Source: a virus
IMG/VR virus record: IMGVR_UViG_3300046366_000135
Coordinates: 1-63,860 of that record
DNA: 63,860 nt
Strand: one strand, 5' to 3'
The position numbers and the translations under genes were made by a program. The notes under the pieces are model-generated. The model saw only the letters and a list, made by a program, of their open reading frames with translations, had not been told where the DNA came from and made no database searches. Every line of letters starts with the position of its first letter. Position 1 is the stretch's first letter. Shown here one piece after another: positions 30,190-39,700 of this stretch.

Positions 30190-31559
30190 CGGTCTGATAA
30201 GTTGATTTTAAAGTTAGACAAATTTACTTTCGGAGCAACTAGTTCCTTTCCATTAGATGCAAGAAGATTCATAATCTCCTCATCATTTTCATCAATTTCA
30301 CAGATTATCTGAGTTTCTGGATTGACCTTAAGCCACATGTGATGATCCGGGTGAGGTCTCTTACCCTCACGTTGGGCTTTGATTACTAACTTGAACAACC
30401 CAGCAGCCAGCTCCTCCTCAGTTCCCTCAATCGCATAGATACCACCAGCTAGGGCAATCTTACCAATCGACCGGGAGATACCTGTAGTTTTCTTATTCTT
30501 CTGCTCAATACCCTCCCTATTTAACTGAGAGGCAGTAAAAGAAAACATATTTCTCCTAGTATTCAAGGCGATGGCTTCAACATAAACTTGATCAATGTTT
30601 TCGTGACTACTTTTCTTGTAGTCACTGGGCTTTAGATGATCAATGTCATCATAGATAACAAAGTCGGGAATAAATCCATGCTCAGCTTCAAGTTCATCAA
30701 GGATGTCCTCAACGTCCTCAATAGTACTTCCCGGTTTAAGGTACTGAAGATAGATGTCAGCATTCTCATAAAAAACTAAGCAACGCTCGGCAGCATTATT
30801 CGCTTTTTCCAAATCAAAGTCTTTGAACGATTGGAACGATATATTTTGAAGCCCTCGCTGAGCAAGGTTAGACATACCATTCTCTGTGTCTATGTAGATA
30901 CCTTTAGCTTTGTCTTTACGAACAAAGCCAAGTGCTAGGTTGATAAGATTTGTAGTCTTGAATGATTTCATTTCAGCCATAATGATATACATCTCTGGGC
31001 AATAGAACCCTCCTTTGTTTCTCCAACTGTTCAAAGTGTCCCACTCTGATCTGAAGACTTTGGCCTTGAACTCCTCAACTTTCAACGCATCCTTGAACAA
31101 AAACATGCCTGAAGAATCTTGCTCAGTAAGGCGAGTAATTTTCTTGGCCTGTTTCATAAAGTTGTCATAATCGAACTTAAAAGACAGGTCTTGCACATTC
31201 ATTGCAAACTCACCCATCAGATTAACCAGAGACAATCTTTTAGCTATGTCAATACAATTTGTTTTAACATAATTTAAATCAAACTTTAATGGTTCAAAAC
31301 TTTGATTTATCAATACTTTAACGTAAGTTTGTAAGTCCTCTGTGTCTACACCAAGCTCAAGGGCATGAATATCAAAGTAGTTGATTAGAGTCTCCTTGCT
31401 TTCTGGCAAGGAGTCAAACTGCTTATAGTATTCCTGATAAATTGAGAAAAGAACATTAAGATCAGTATTGAACACATCTGGAACAAACTTCTTAAAAATT
31501 TTCTTTTTAGTCCTGACGTATCGAATTACGTCCATCTGCAAGTTCTCATTTATTTCCAT
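30186..31559 (-). CDS. DnaB-like replicative helicase
   Basis: 457 residues. An N-terminal helical domain of about 170 residues precedes a RecA-type motor: GGFYCPEMYIIMAEMKSFKTT (P-loop 195-203), GIYIDTEN, Walker B FVIYDDIDHL, and SFTASQLNREG (motif H4-like). The P-loop AEMKSFKTT has Phe where helicases of this family have Gly before KT, which is unusual. With the primase at 21396 it would form the primosome. The gene has its own promoter and is divergent from the plus-strand nuclease operon. Confidence 0.75.
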   Translation of the reverse strand: MEINENLQMDVIRYVRTKKKIFKKFVPDVFNTDLNVLFSIYQEYYKQFDSLPESKETLINYFDIHALELGVDTEDLQTYVKVLINQSFEPLKFDLNYVKTNCIDIAKRLSLVNLMGEFAMNVQDLSFKFDYDNFMKQAKKITRLTEQDSSGMFLFKDALKVEEFKAKVFRSEWDTLNSWRNKGGFYCPEMYIIMAEMKSFKTTNLINLALGFVRKDKAKGIYIDTENGMSNLAQRGLQNISFQSFKDFDLEKANNAAERCLVFYENADIYLQYLKPGSTIEDVEDILDELEAEHGFIPDFVIYDDIDHLKPSDYKKSSHENIDQVYVEAIALNTRRNMFSFTASQLNREGIEQKNKKTTGISRSIGKIALAGGIYAIEGTEEELAAGLFKLVIKAQREGKRPHPDHHMWLKVNPETQIICEIDENDEEIMNLLASNGKELVAPKVNLSNFKINLSDR

Positions 31560-31575
31560 AAATTAGATTTTGCAG

Positions 31576-31605
31576 CAAGGTACAATTTAAAATCTAAACA
31601 TGCAA
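31576..31605 (-). promoter_or_regulatory. Promoter for the DnaB-like helicase
   Basis: Minus strand: TTGCAT (TTG at 31603-31605), 20-base spacer, TACCTTG (31576-31582), a TAnnTTG form of the -7 box. The start codon is 17 bases on. No clear plus-strand promoter for the divergent gene at 31614 was found in the same 54 bases. Confidence 0.55.
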
Positions 31606-31613
31606 TTTTAATT

Positions 31614-32075
31614 ATGTCACTTTCACAAGAATTATGGCCAAAGAAAAAAATGGTCAACGGTAATAAGAAAGGAAAACAAAATGAGTGGTTATTAGCTAGA
31701 ACTTTAACTGCATGGTCAGGTGTTTTATTTACGAGGGTTCCCGGCAGTGGTTCATTCTCAAAGAGAATTGATAATCTTAGGTGTGATATTATAGCTGATG
31801 GGTTCGATTTTGGAATTGAAACCAAGCATTACGCTACTATTACTATGACCAAGATTTTCCAGATTTGGGAAAAGGCTAAAACAGAACATCCTAACCCTTT
31901 GTTGTTTATTAGAACTAATGGAACAAAAAGTTGGTTAATATACTCTGAGATCGATTTCAAAATTCCAAATGTTCCACGTGGAACATTATTTGAATACACT
32001 TCAGAAGAGTGGTTAAAAATGGATTATAAAACCGTATGTAGTTATGTCGAAAATGCTTCCATCAGGCCGTCCTAA
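31614..32075 (+). CDS. PDDEXK nuclease, Holliday-junction-resolvase-like
   Basis: 153 residues; an in-frame ATG at 31650 (MVNGNKKGKQ) is an alternative start. GKQNEWLLARTL (E24), FTRVPGSGSFSKR, CDIIADGFDFGIETKHY (D58, E69-x-K71) give the E...GSG...D...ExK pattern of archaeal Hjc-like and related PDDEXK enzymes. It may resolve branches before packaging or act as an endonuclease on host DNA. A parS-like palindrome lies inside the gene. Confidence 0.72.
   Translation: MSLSQELWPKKKMVNGNKKGKQNEWLLARTLTAWSGVLFTRVPGSGSFSKRIDNLRCDIIADGFDFGIETKHYATITMTKIFQIWEKAKTEHPNPLLFIRTNGTKSWLIYSEIDFKIPNVPRGTLFEYTSEEWLKMDYKTVCSYVENASIRPS
31970..31985. promoter_or_regulatory. parS-like perfect palindrome
   Basis: TGTTCCACGTGGAACA, a perfect 16-bp palindrome in coding sequence, one symmetric base pair different from canonical parS TGTTTCACGTGAAACA. 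Confidence 0.65.
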
Positions 32076-32604
32076 TCTAAATAGGCAACAGGCTTTAGAA
32101 CTTTTAGGTGAGTGGGATTTTGATGTCCATCCCATTGCAATTCTAGGTATCCGAGGTTACTATGAAAATAGTATGGGAAAACCTAATCAAAATGACATTG
32201 GTATTTATGACGATGCCTGCTGTGTGATCACTAAAGAAAAATTCCGAACATTCAATTTCAATACTGATCCTTCCAGCATGGGTGAGGGTAGGGCAATGTT
32301 GGACTTAGGCACTTGGCACTCATATAAACTTGGAAAACACAAGAATCAATACCTAGCTGTTGTTCAAAGAATGGCTAAGGTACGAGTTATCAGAAAGGAT
32401 AGTTCAGCTCCAAAAGGATTTAGATATGCTACTGGTTGGTTTGGAATAAACATTCATAAGGGTGGGGTAAACACAACCGGGTCTTTAGGTTGTCAGACAA
32501 TCCCACCATCTCAATGGGAAGAGTTCATCCATCTTGTAGAATCTTCTCAGAAAAATCTTGGCCGCAAAGACGGCTTAATCTCTTACAAGCTAATTCAGAA
32601 CTAA
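32044..32604 (+). CDS. Candidate peptidoglycan hydrolase with H...S-x-GC site
   Basis: 186 residues, overlapping the nuclease gene by 32 bases. FGINIHKGGVNTTGSLGCQTIPPSQW (H138, S147, C150) resembles the active site of a group of phage lysozyme-like or L,D-transpeptidase-fold proteins, where a His and a Cys in SxGC act on peptide crosslinks. No signal peptide, so it would depend on a holin; a 44-residue membrane protein follows directly. This would be the cytoplasmic endolysin, in contrast to the exported GH73 enzyme at 4224. Confidence 0.6.
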   Translation: MSKMLPSGRPNLNRQQALELLGEWDFDVHPIAILGIRGYYENSMGKPNQNDIGIYDDACCVITKEKFRTFNFNTDPSSMGEGRAMLDLGTWHSYKLGKHKNQYLAVVQRMAKVRVIRKDSSAPKGFRYATGWFGINIHKGGVNTTGSLGCQTIPPSQWEEFIHLVESSQKNLGRKDGLISYKLIQN

Positions 32605-32738
32605 TGGAATGGTTGTATATCGCACTAGGTAGCCTAGCAGCTACGATTGGTCTATTTGCTCTATTACTGAAGCTTATTGCCCACTCTTTGACTAACGTAA
32701 TAGAATACATAATTGCTACCTTATTCAGATTATTCTAA
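32604..32738 (+). CDS. 44-residue single-pass membrane protein, holin-like
   Basis: Start ATG overlaps the previous stop (TAATG). Nearly the whole product is hydrophobic: MEWLYIALGSLAATIGLFALL..., followed by an amphipathic helix. A longer frame from 32490 lies inside the previous gene and is not preferred. Position after a lysin gene suggests a holin or antiholin. Confidence 0.6.
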   Translation: MEWLYIALGSLAATIGLFALLLKLIAHSLTNVIEYIIATLFRLF

Positions 32739-32753
32739 ACAAGGTAGCAATTA
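32710..32753. terminator. Bidirectional terminator between convergent genes
   Basis: Perfect 13-bp inverted repeat, TAATTGCTACCTT (32710-32722) and AAGGTAGCAATTA (32741-32753), loop of 18. It lies exactly where the plus-strand operon (ending 32738) meets the minus-strand holin gene (stop 32754). T-runs are short, so it may work mainly as a hairpin. Confidence 0.65.
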
Positions 32754-33053
32754 TTACTTAGTTTCAGTATCAACAGTCAGTGTAACTTGCTTAGGAGCAG
32801 TGAACCCAGCAATGATGCTAGAGGTACGTGGGGAAATCAAAATCATCAAAGCGTAGTTAATCCAAGTAGCAACGGTTTTGAAGATAGGTGCAAGGCACCA
32901 TCCCAATTCCTCACAATTCAGCAAGAATCCTGCAATGGTCAAAAGACCTAACTGCACTGCAATGAAGATTTTTGGGTTTTTAATTTTTAGTTTATCCAGC
33001 AACCCAGCCAGAATTACCTGAATCAGATCAGGCTCTTTTTTTACAACAGACAT
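32754..33053 (-). CDS. Holin-like membrane protein
   Basis: 99 residues with two membrane helices (IFIAVQLGLLTIAGFLLNC, about 29-47, and WINYALMILISPRTSSIIAGF, about 64-84). An N-terminal amphipathic part and a polar C-terminus match class II holins and the phage-holin-like families of Bacteroidetes phages. It would make pores for endolysin release or depolarise the membrane. Confidence 0.65.
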   Translation of the reverse strand: MSVVKKEPDLIQVILAGLLDKLKIKNPKIFIAVQLGLLTIAGFLLNCEELGWCLAPIFKTVATWINYALMILISPRTSSIIAGFTAPKQVTLTVDTETK

Positions 33054-33058
33054 AGTTT

Positions 33059-33286
33059 TTATTTTTGTTGATCAACAATTTTTTCTAATTCTCTTACCCG
33101 GCTCAAGAGACGGTCAGAAAATTCTTGTTCAGCTTTCAGCATTCTTTTGAGGGCTTCTTTTTCCTGAACATGCTCGTCCTCCTGAGCTTTGTACTTAGCC
33201 ACTACGTGCGATGTGTAGGCAGTAGCGACAGCAGTAATTACGGTTGCTAACCCACCACATATGGCAGATAGTACGGCAATAGACAT
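33059..33286 (-). CDS. Small membrane protein with coiled coil
   Basis: 75 residues: one N-terminal hydrophobic helix (IAVLSAICGGLATVITAVATAY) and then a charged coiled coil of about 45 residues (KALKRMLKAEQEFSDRLLSRVRELEKIV). The layout recalls Rz-like inner-membrane spanins, but it is short. It sits 5 bases upstream of the holin-like gene and probably belongs to the lysis cassette. Confidence 0.6.
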   Translation of the reverse strand: MSIAVLSAICGGLATVITAVATAYTSHVVAKYKAQEDEHVQEKEALKRMLKAEQEFSDRLLSRVRELEKIVDQQK

Positions 33287-33288
33287 TT

Positions 33289-34209
33289 TTACAAGATAAT
33301 TTCATTATGGACTTTGAATGAGTCTTGGAAAACCTCAACACGTGCAAAGCCATGATTCCACTTACTTTTTCCAGCGTACTTAGGGTCTAGCTTACATAGA
33401 CAACCAGTAGCCCAGGCCCCAACATACTCATCGTTCAATTTACGGTCAATGTCTGTTTGAGTCCGGTGGAAGTGGCCAAGTACCACATTTGTCCCAGCTT
33501 TCAAACGAGTCGATCTTGCATGGTAAATTCCTCCTCCAAACATGGATTTATATTCGTGTCCATGAACAATGTGTAGATGACTTACTTTAGCAATTTGGTT
33601 TTCCTCAACATGAATAATTCCCAAATTCTCTAAATCAAGTTTTTCACTCAAACTCAAAGTAATGTCAGACATCTCAGGCGCATTGTTAACCATGTAATCA
33701 ACAAAACGTTTTTCATGGTTCCCCTCTTTGTAGTAAATTGAGGCTTGAGGGAAAAGCTCTCTGACTTTTACAAGAAACTCTTTGGTGATTTTTATTTCAT
33801 CAGACATGGATGGAACATGCTTCCCGTTTTGAAATCTGGAAATCCTCTCGCAGTCCATAATATCACCATTAAGATAAACAGCATTTACTCGGTGATTGAT
33901 TCCATACCTTAGAGAATACAGTAATGCGTCCTTATGATGACGTGGGAAGTGAATGTCTGATAGGACTAAGATATTGTCCCCTTGAATTTCAATAGGAGCA
34001 ATAGCTTCATCAAACCCGTCATCAAAGTCACTAAAAACTGTATCAACCACAAGATCATCATTCAAGTCAAGTTCGTTATTTTCTAACGCTCTGACATAGA
34101 TAGTTGCTGCTCTGGCTTCTTGTTCGGAAATACCTAATTGTTCTGCAATTTTAGTCCTCCCAAAGCCTTGCTTAGCTAATTCAATAGCATTTTGAAATTT
34201 CTCATTCAT
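33289..34209 (-). CDS. Calcineurin-like phosphoesterase with N-terminal helix-turn-helix
   Basis: 306 residues from the ATG at 34209; the frame can extend two codons to a TTG. Residues 10-40 (QGFGRTKIAEQLGISEQEAR) are a helix-turn-helix of the kind found in terminase-like and resolvase-like DNA-binding domains. The phosphoesterase follows: LSDIHFPRHH (D85, H87), LNGDIMDCE (D116), EGNHEKR (163-169), IVHGHE and VLGHFHRTQ. Phage enzymes of this type are usually of unknown substrate; DNA or cyclic nucleotides are possible. It overlaps the protease gene by 8 bases. Confidence 0.82.
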   Translation of the reverse strand: MNEKFQNAIELAKQGFGRTKIAEQLGISEQEARAATIYVRALENNELDLNDDLVVDTVFSDFDDGFDEAIAPIEIQGDNILVLSDIHFPRHHKDALLYSLRYGINHRVNAVYLNGDIMDCERISRFQNGKHVPSMSDEIKITKEFLVKVRELFPQASIYYKEGNHEKRFVDYMVNNAPEMSDITLSLSEKLDLENLGIIHVEENQIAKVSHLHIVHGHEYKSMFGGGIYHARSTRLKAGTNVVLGHFHRTQTDIDRKLNDEYVGAWATGCLCKLDPKYAGKSKWNHGFARVEVFQDSFKVHNEIIL

Positions 34210-35530
34210 ACTCAACGGTATAAGTTTCTGTTTTATATCCGCAAGTTAGTGATTTCAGTTTGAAAGTATCAGAAATTTTAGAAATATTTTCAGCAATTTC
34301 TTGGAAATTGTCGTAGAAATACTTACTTTTAAAAGTTGGTGTATATTGTTTTATTTTGAACAAAACATCTTCATAGTGTTCTTTAGCTGAGTCGCCTTGG
34401 CCTGAATAGATACCTGTAATGTCTCCAACAATAGTCATTGATAGTTCATGTGTTCCCAACTTAATTGAGTGCATAAACAAAGCTCCTTTGTAGACTTCAA
34501 CAGTCTTTTCCAAAAGCTCAGTCAATAAAGGCAGCCCATAACCGTATTGCTCATCCCGACCTTTTACTCCAAGATCAACCGACTTCTCAGAAAGCAGTTT
34601 TATGATCTCTTTATTTGTCAATTTAGGACGACATGAAGCTATGATAGCACAGACTGCCCCAGCGTGTGGAGTACTCATACTAGTTCCAGAAATAGTTTCA
34701 AATCCACCATCTAACCAAGTGGAGTAAATAGATTCTCCCGGAGTTGAGATATAAACCTGAGCACCAAAAGTAGAGTAACTTGATCTAGTTAAGGTTTTTC
34801 CTTTTTGCGTCAAAGAGCCAATACCCAAAGTCCATTGAGAACTCCCCGGATAATTAACCCCAGCTTTTCCAGTATTACCAGCAGCAGCAACAGTTAAAAC
34901 TCCCATATCATAGGCTTGTTTCAACAATTTATCTGTACTGTTCCACGTGGAACTTCCACCACCTAAAGAGAAATTGTAAATAACGAAATAGCCTTTAGAG
35001 ATAAATTCCTGGGCTTTTTCATTTGCCCATTTGATGCCTTGGTCAATAACAAATATTGTTCCATTGCCTTTTTCAAGAACTTTTACAGGTACAAGTTCAA
35101 TCAAATCTCGTTCTATCAAAGGCTTACAAAGACCAATATCCATTCCTTCTTTTACCGCTACATAAGAACCAGCTACATGTGTACCGTGACCTCCGTCATC
35201 CTTTTTATTGACAAATGATGAGAATGAAAGTCCTTTATTTGCTGCTTGATTAGCCGGGTGATTGTTATTTCCAGAAGTATCAAATACAAACACAACAACC
35301 TTACGACTTGCTGAAGTTTTGATGTAGTCATAGTTATCCTCAACACCTAAAGCTTTATAAGCCCAGTTCTCAGCAGACAAAGCCCCAATTTGTGGAACCG
35401 TTTCGATAGGCTCCAAAACTACGTCAAAGTTCTTTTGATCTTTGTCTGCCTTTAGTTTTGCAGCAATGATGTGAGCAAGTTGGCCAGAGCCATGAGGGGC
35501 ATTGAGGCCATAACGAATAGCATTAAGCAT
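34202..35530 (-). CDS. Subtilisin-like (S8) serine protease
   Basis: 442 residues. The catalytic triad is complete: FVFDTSGNNNHP (D84), DGGHGTHVAGSY (H115) and ISGTSMSTPHAGA (S284), with oxyanion Asn219 in VAAAGN. The first 75 residues could be a short propeptide; no signal peptide is visible, so it acts in the cytoplasm or is packed in the virion. The C-terminal 120 residues are a separate beta-rich domain. Subtilases are uncommon in phages; roles could be virion maturation or host protein destruction. A parS-like palindrome is in its coding sequence. Confidence 0.88.
   Translation of the reverse strand: MLNAIRYGLNAPHGSGQLAHIIAAKLKADKDQKNFDVVLEPIETVPQIGALSAENWAYKALGVEDNYDYIKTSASRKVVVFVFDTSGNNNHPANQAANKGLSFSSFVNKKDDGGHGTHVAGSYVAVKEGMDIGLCKPLIERDLIELVPVKVLEKGNGTIFVIDQGIKWANEKAQEFISKGYFVIYNFSLGGGSSTWNSTDKLLKQAYDMGVLTVAAAGNTGKAGVNYPGSSQWTLGIGSLTQKGKTLTRSSYSTFGAQVYISTPGESIYSTWLDGGFETISGTSMSTPHAGAVCAIIASCRPKLTNKEIIKLLSEKSVDLGVKGRDEQYGYGLPLLTELLEKTVEVYKGALFMHSIKLGTHELSMTIVGDITGIYSGQGDSAKEHYEDVLFKIKQYTPTFKSKYFYDNFQEIAENISKISDTFKLKSLTCGYKTETYTVEYE
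34941..34956. promoter_or_regulatory. parS-like palindrome
   Basis: TGTTCCACGTGGAACT: the central 14-bp palindrome GTTCCACGTGGAAC (34942-34955) is perfect. It lies in the protease gene. Confidence 0.6.
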
Positions 35531-35627
35531 ATATGCGTATTTTAGTGTTTGGGTTTGGTTTTTTAGATTCTAAAGCTAAGGCCCTTCTCTTTTTGGCTTC
35601 AGCTACTTTTTCTTTGATAGACTTCAT
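35523..35627 (-). CDS. 34-residue basic peptide
   Basis: MKSIKEKVAEAKKRRALAL... is very rich in lysine and arginine. Its ATG overlaps the stop of the upstream gene (TGATG) and its stop overlaps the start of the protease gene by 8 bases, a fully coupled arrangement that fills the otherwise empty 96 bases. It may be a small regulator or a nucleic-acid-binding peptide. Confidence 0.5.
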   Translation of the reverse strand: MKSIKEKVAEAKKRRALALESKKPNPNTKIRIYA

Positions 35628-36277
35628 CACTTTATTTTATATCCGTAAATAGTTGTTTTCTGAGAAGTCACTCCACCAAAGTTACCATCATCATCTTTTC
35701 CTCCAAACCACAACCAGATTTCTTTGGAAGGAGCCCATTTGTAATCAACCTCATCGGCTTCAATGTACCAAAGCAATTGTCCAGTAGTGTTGTAAGCTGA
35801 AACACAGGGAAGTAACTTGTTTTTATTGAATTTCTTGAACTCAAGATACAACCCATAAACTTCAGTTACGTTAAAAACTTTCAAAGACTGGTAAGCAAAA
35901 GCAAAATCCTTGTTTTGATAAAGGCAAAGCTCCATCATTAAAGAATCAGCCGTGGGCCTAGCAGCGAACATTACTCCGTTTTTGTTGTGCTGTTCAAGTA
36001 AAGGACTCACACCAAAAATCTTGTAATTCCAGTCATACACATCACTGTCTACTTCACCATTTGGAAGCTTCCAACTGAACCAAGTATTTGGATCAAAACG
36101 AACACACGATGTAGGTGTACTTCTACCACCAAGCAGCCAGTATAGTCTAGGCTTAATTGTGGAAGGACGGAAATCATGCTCACCCTTTTCCGCTGTGTAT
36201 TCTCTTAAGTAATTTTCATACTTTTGAGAAAAGCCAAGGATGGGTAATAAAAGCAACAGCAGGATTCGAGTTATCAT
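35627..36277 (-). CDS. Secreted hypothetical protein
   Basis: 216 residues with an N-terminal signal peptide, MITRILLLLLLPILGFSQ, typical of Bacteroidetes. The mature part is aromatic-rich and beta-like (RLYWLLGGRST, EIWLWFGGKDDDGNFGG), which could be a lectin- or jelly-roll-like fold. It overlaps the next gene by 4 bases. Function unknown; it is one of four consecutive exported products. Confidence 0.65.
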   Translation of the reverse strand: MITRILLLLLLPILGFSQKYENYLREYTAEKGEHDFRPSTIKPRLYWLLGGRSTPTSCVRFDPNTWFSWKLPNGEVDSDVYDWNYKIFGVSPLLEQHNKNGVMFAARPTADSLMMELCLYQNKDFAFAYQSLKVFNVTEVYGLYLEFKKFNKNKLLPCVSAYNTTGQLLWYIEADEVDYKWAPSKEIWLWFGGKDDDGNFGGVTSQKTTIYGYKIK

Positions 36278-36714
36278 TCTTTTTTATTTAGTCGTTGCAG
36301 AATGGTTTCATAAGTTTCTTCGGGTACTATAGGCACAACTGGTTTAGGATTTGGGTCTTCATCCTGTTCAACAATATGCCGATAGCATTTACTACAAATA
36401 CTCTTACGAGTTTGTATAGTCCATGAGCATCGAATACCCGGAGCGTGCATTACAGCACAGCTAATTGAGAAACCAGCGCCGAAACCATTGGAATAAGAGC
36501 CAGGTTCACTGCTATACCATTTGTGAGCACAACTATCAACACCGACTTCCAGAGTATCAATAGGATACCAGATAGTTTCTGGTACATAAAGATTGCGTAG
36601 AAATGGCATTTCAGCAGTTGTAAGTAGGCTATTGCTACCTGAGATGATGTAGCCGGTTTGGCCACTTAGAGTAAGCGACAACAAACCAGCTACAAGTATT
36701 AGAATGTTTTTCAT
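36274..36714 (-). CDS. Secreted hypothetical protein with cysteines
   Basis: 146 residues. Signal peptide MKNILILVAGLLSLTLSGQ, then a domain with seven cysteines including SICSKCYRHIVEQ near residue 108, and a proline-rich C-terminus (DPNPKPVVPIVPEE). Conserved cysteines suit an extracytoplasmic protein. Three bases separate it from the fibre-like gene. Confidence 0.62.
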   Translation of the reverse strand: MKNILILVAGLLSLTLSGQTGYIISGSNSLLTTAEMPFLRNLYVPETIWYPIDTLEVGVDSCAHKWYSSEPGSYSNGFGAGFSISCAVMHAPGIRCSWTIQTRKSICSKCYRHIVEQDEDPNPKPVVPIVPEETYETILQRLNKKE

Positions 36715-36717
36715 TGG

Positions 36718-39700
36718 TTATTTGATGATCCAGTCGAAAGTTACGCCTGTAGAAGTTATTGCAGCTTTGGTACTAGTATCGTAAGCTCTTACGGTGAAAG
36801 TAGTAGCGGTCTTCGCGGTAATAGTGTAGCCAACTCCTAAAGTAGTTCCAGTCCCCTGAATATCCACCACATAGTTAGTGTGGTTTTTATTGTGGGTAAT
36901 TACAACATCCCCAGAGCCATCGGTAGAAGCACTTGAGCTACCTTTATCATTAGTAGCGTTATCCACTACTACCCAACGATATGTAGTAGGCCCAGTTCCT
37001 ACAATATTGCACACAAACTCGGTAGGTTTAGTGAGATGCATAGTAGCTGTAGAAGCTCCATCCAGCTCGATTGAACCTGTGGCATTGATATTGTAGCTAG
37101 TATTTAAATCGCGTGGGGAAAGCAAAATAGATTTACCAAACGCTCCAGCATTTGCAGTAGGTAAAGGAATATCTGTATCCGCAGAAGCACCACTAGTAAG
37201 CTCTACAACAGCCGAGTATCTTTGATAGTTACTTGTACCAAAAGCAGACAAAGAAGGAGTTCCTGTGGTGAACTGACCGTCTACAAGCGTAGTAGATCGA
37301 GATACCCAGCCTGTATTCCCCGTACCCGTTTCCTTAAAGTAAATAGTAGTTCCGGCCCCACCTAATGTATTTATGTAGATAGAGCCGGGTGGGGCTGTCA
37401 CTACTGTTTCTGGTGATCCTGACCCACGATAAGTTAAAGTTACATCTAAGACGACCCCTGATGTAGGCGTGTACAGTAGGCGGGTTCCATCTGTGCTAGG
37501 TTCTAGTAATCCTTCCTCTGTGATTGTTTTTTGAGTATGTCCAGATAGAGTAAATTTTAATGGGCCTGTGTTGGCTGCTGCTGAACCTGCTGGCAAATGT
37601 AGTCTTGCAGTGGGGTTTTGGCTATTCACCCCGCCTATTCCTACTCTACCTGTATTTGTTACTAAAAAATGGTTCGTTCCACTTGATGGGTCGGAAGCGT
37701 TTGAATTGAGTTTTACACGCCCATCACTTGCGTCAAGTCCAAAAGACCAATATTCGACTGAAGTGTTGCCGAAAAACAACGACGCATCTGCATTACTACC
37801 CGTTGCGAGTACTGTCATTGTGGCTTTTGCATTTGTCGCTGAACTTGTGTTGTATAGTAAGCCCTGTAGGCCTGTTGAACTAGATACAGAAATATCTAAA
37901 GGAGTGGACGAACCCGTTACTGTTCCAGTTATATTCAACGCGTTTGATCCTGTAAAGTTAGATAGGATGTTTAGACCTGTTCCGGTTATTCCTGTTTCAA
38001 CAAACACAGGTTTCTGAAAAACAAATTTACTCCCAGTCGTTGCGTTAAATGAATTTGTTCCATCTGCTCCAATAGTCCAATTTATTTCTTTTGTTGCTTC
38101 TGAGTTTAAAAACCTCCATACGGCTGAACTGGTAGCAGTTGCGGTACTTTTAAATCCTCCTGCTCTTGAGAAAGATAAAAGGTCCGTATCGTCTGAAGCC
38201 AACAAATTATAACTATCTGCGCGATATGTCCAAACCCCTGATTTTATATCTTTTCGACCTTCCCATGATGCAGGTCTAAATACAGTGCCATCAGTAAGCC
38301 TAACTTCAGGTGCGTGGAACTCTTGCCAGTAATACCCAGCACCCGGAAAGGGCATGTAGTGTCTTTCGATACCTAGTCTGATATTACTATTGTCTCCCGT
38401 AGAGCTATTATCCCAATTAAAACCTAGTGAAATTACTTCATTTGGCCGTGACTGCCTATCAGGTAGCCTTGTTTTATCATACCACAACCCCGCGTTTCCT
38501 GTTCCTGCATCAAGCGAACTGAAAATTATCTTCTTGTTGTCAGTGGAATCGAGTTTCACGTTCAACGCCCGAACCGAAACGGTTGAACCATCGTAGGTCG
38601 CGTTGCCATTGCCAGCAAATGCGCCGGAACTGTTGTATTGCAATTGAGTATTAGAACCTCCAGGTGTTCCGCTCCCCCCACTCGCATCCCGTCCAGCCCA
38701 TTTACTCCCCGTCCAAGTAAGCACCTGATTAGTTGAAGCCCCCGCGCCCACAAGGTCGTTTGGCGAAAGGTTTGCTGCTTTGGTGCTGTCTACGGCGTTT
38801 GATGCCAGTTTTGCCGTAGAGATTGCACCGTTGTCTACCGTCCATGTTGAACCAGAGCCAGAAACAGTAATATCCCCTTTGTCGCCGTCTGAGATTCCAC
38901 CACCGCCTGATGGGGTTGAAATCCAGACAGGTACACCTGATTGCCACTCAATCATTTTGTTTCCTGATCCTGGAGAGGAGTTGGGAAAGACGTATTTGTT
39001 GTTGTAAAAGCTTATTCGGTTGCTCGTTGTGTCTGTGTCTAGGTTGTCGACTCGCAACCAGTCGAATTTAGTGCTAGAGTTGTAGAAGTTGGTTTGAAGC
39101 AACCAGGATTTAGTAGGTGCAATTATTGTACTTTGTCCTGATGTTTGCGATTTGTAGGCAAACCCAGAAATATGTGCTCTCCCGCCACCAGATATAGAAT
39201 CTGACTTAAATTGAAGGTAATTATACATCCTGCTACTTGAATCTATTTGTACTCTGTGTCGTAAAATAAAGTCACCAGAAGCCCTTCTTAAATCTAGGTC
39301 ATAAAAAACGCCCGTATTTACAGTAGCGTTTCTTTCCGCTAGAGCATTAAAATTAATTGAATAAGTTCTATTTGAAGGTCCATAAATATAATGCCCCCAG
39401 GTCAAGTTACTATAATTATTTTTCGTGTCTGTTTTAGATGTTTGAAATGTAAAAAACCCGTCATTATTGTACTGCCCATCTGCCGAGAAATACAAACCCA
39501 GTTTTTTATTATTTTGGGTTCCATTTATATTTACATAATCACCATTTGCCCCACCTAAATTTATTGTTCGTGAACTTGAAATTGTCCCGTCTTGGTTATA
39601 AATACTATTATCTGTAGCATACCCCGTCGTTCCTGTCGACGAATTGTATTTCAAGACCTGTTGATCTGTTGCACCGGACACACCTAATTTAACGGGTGAA

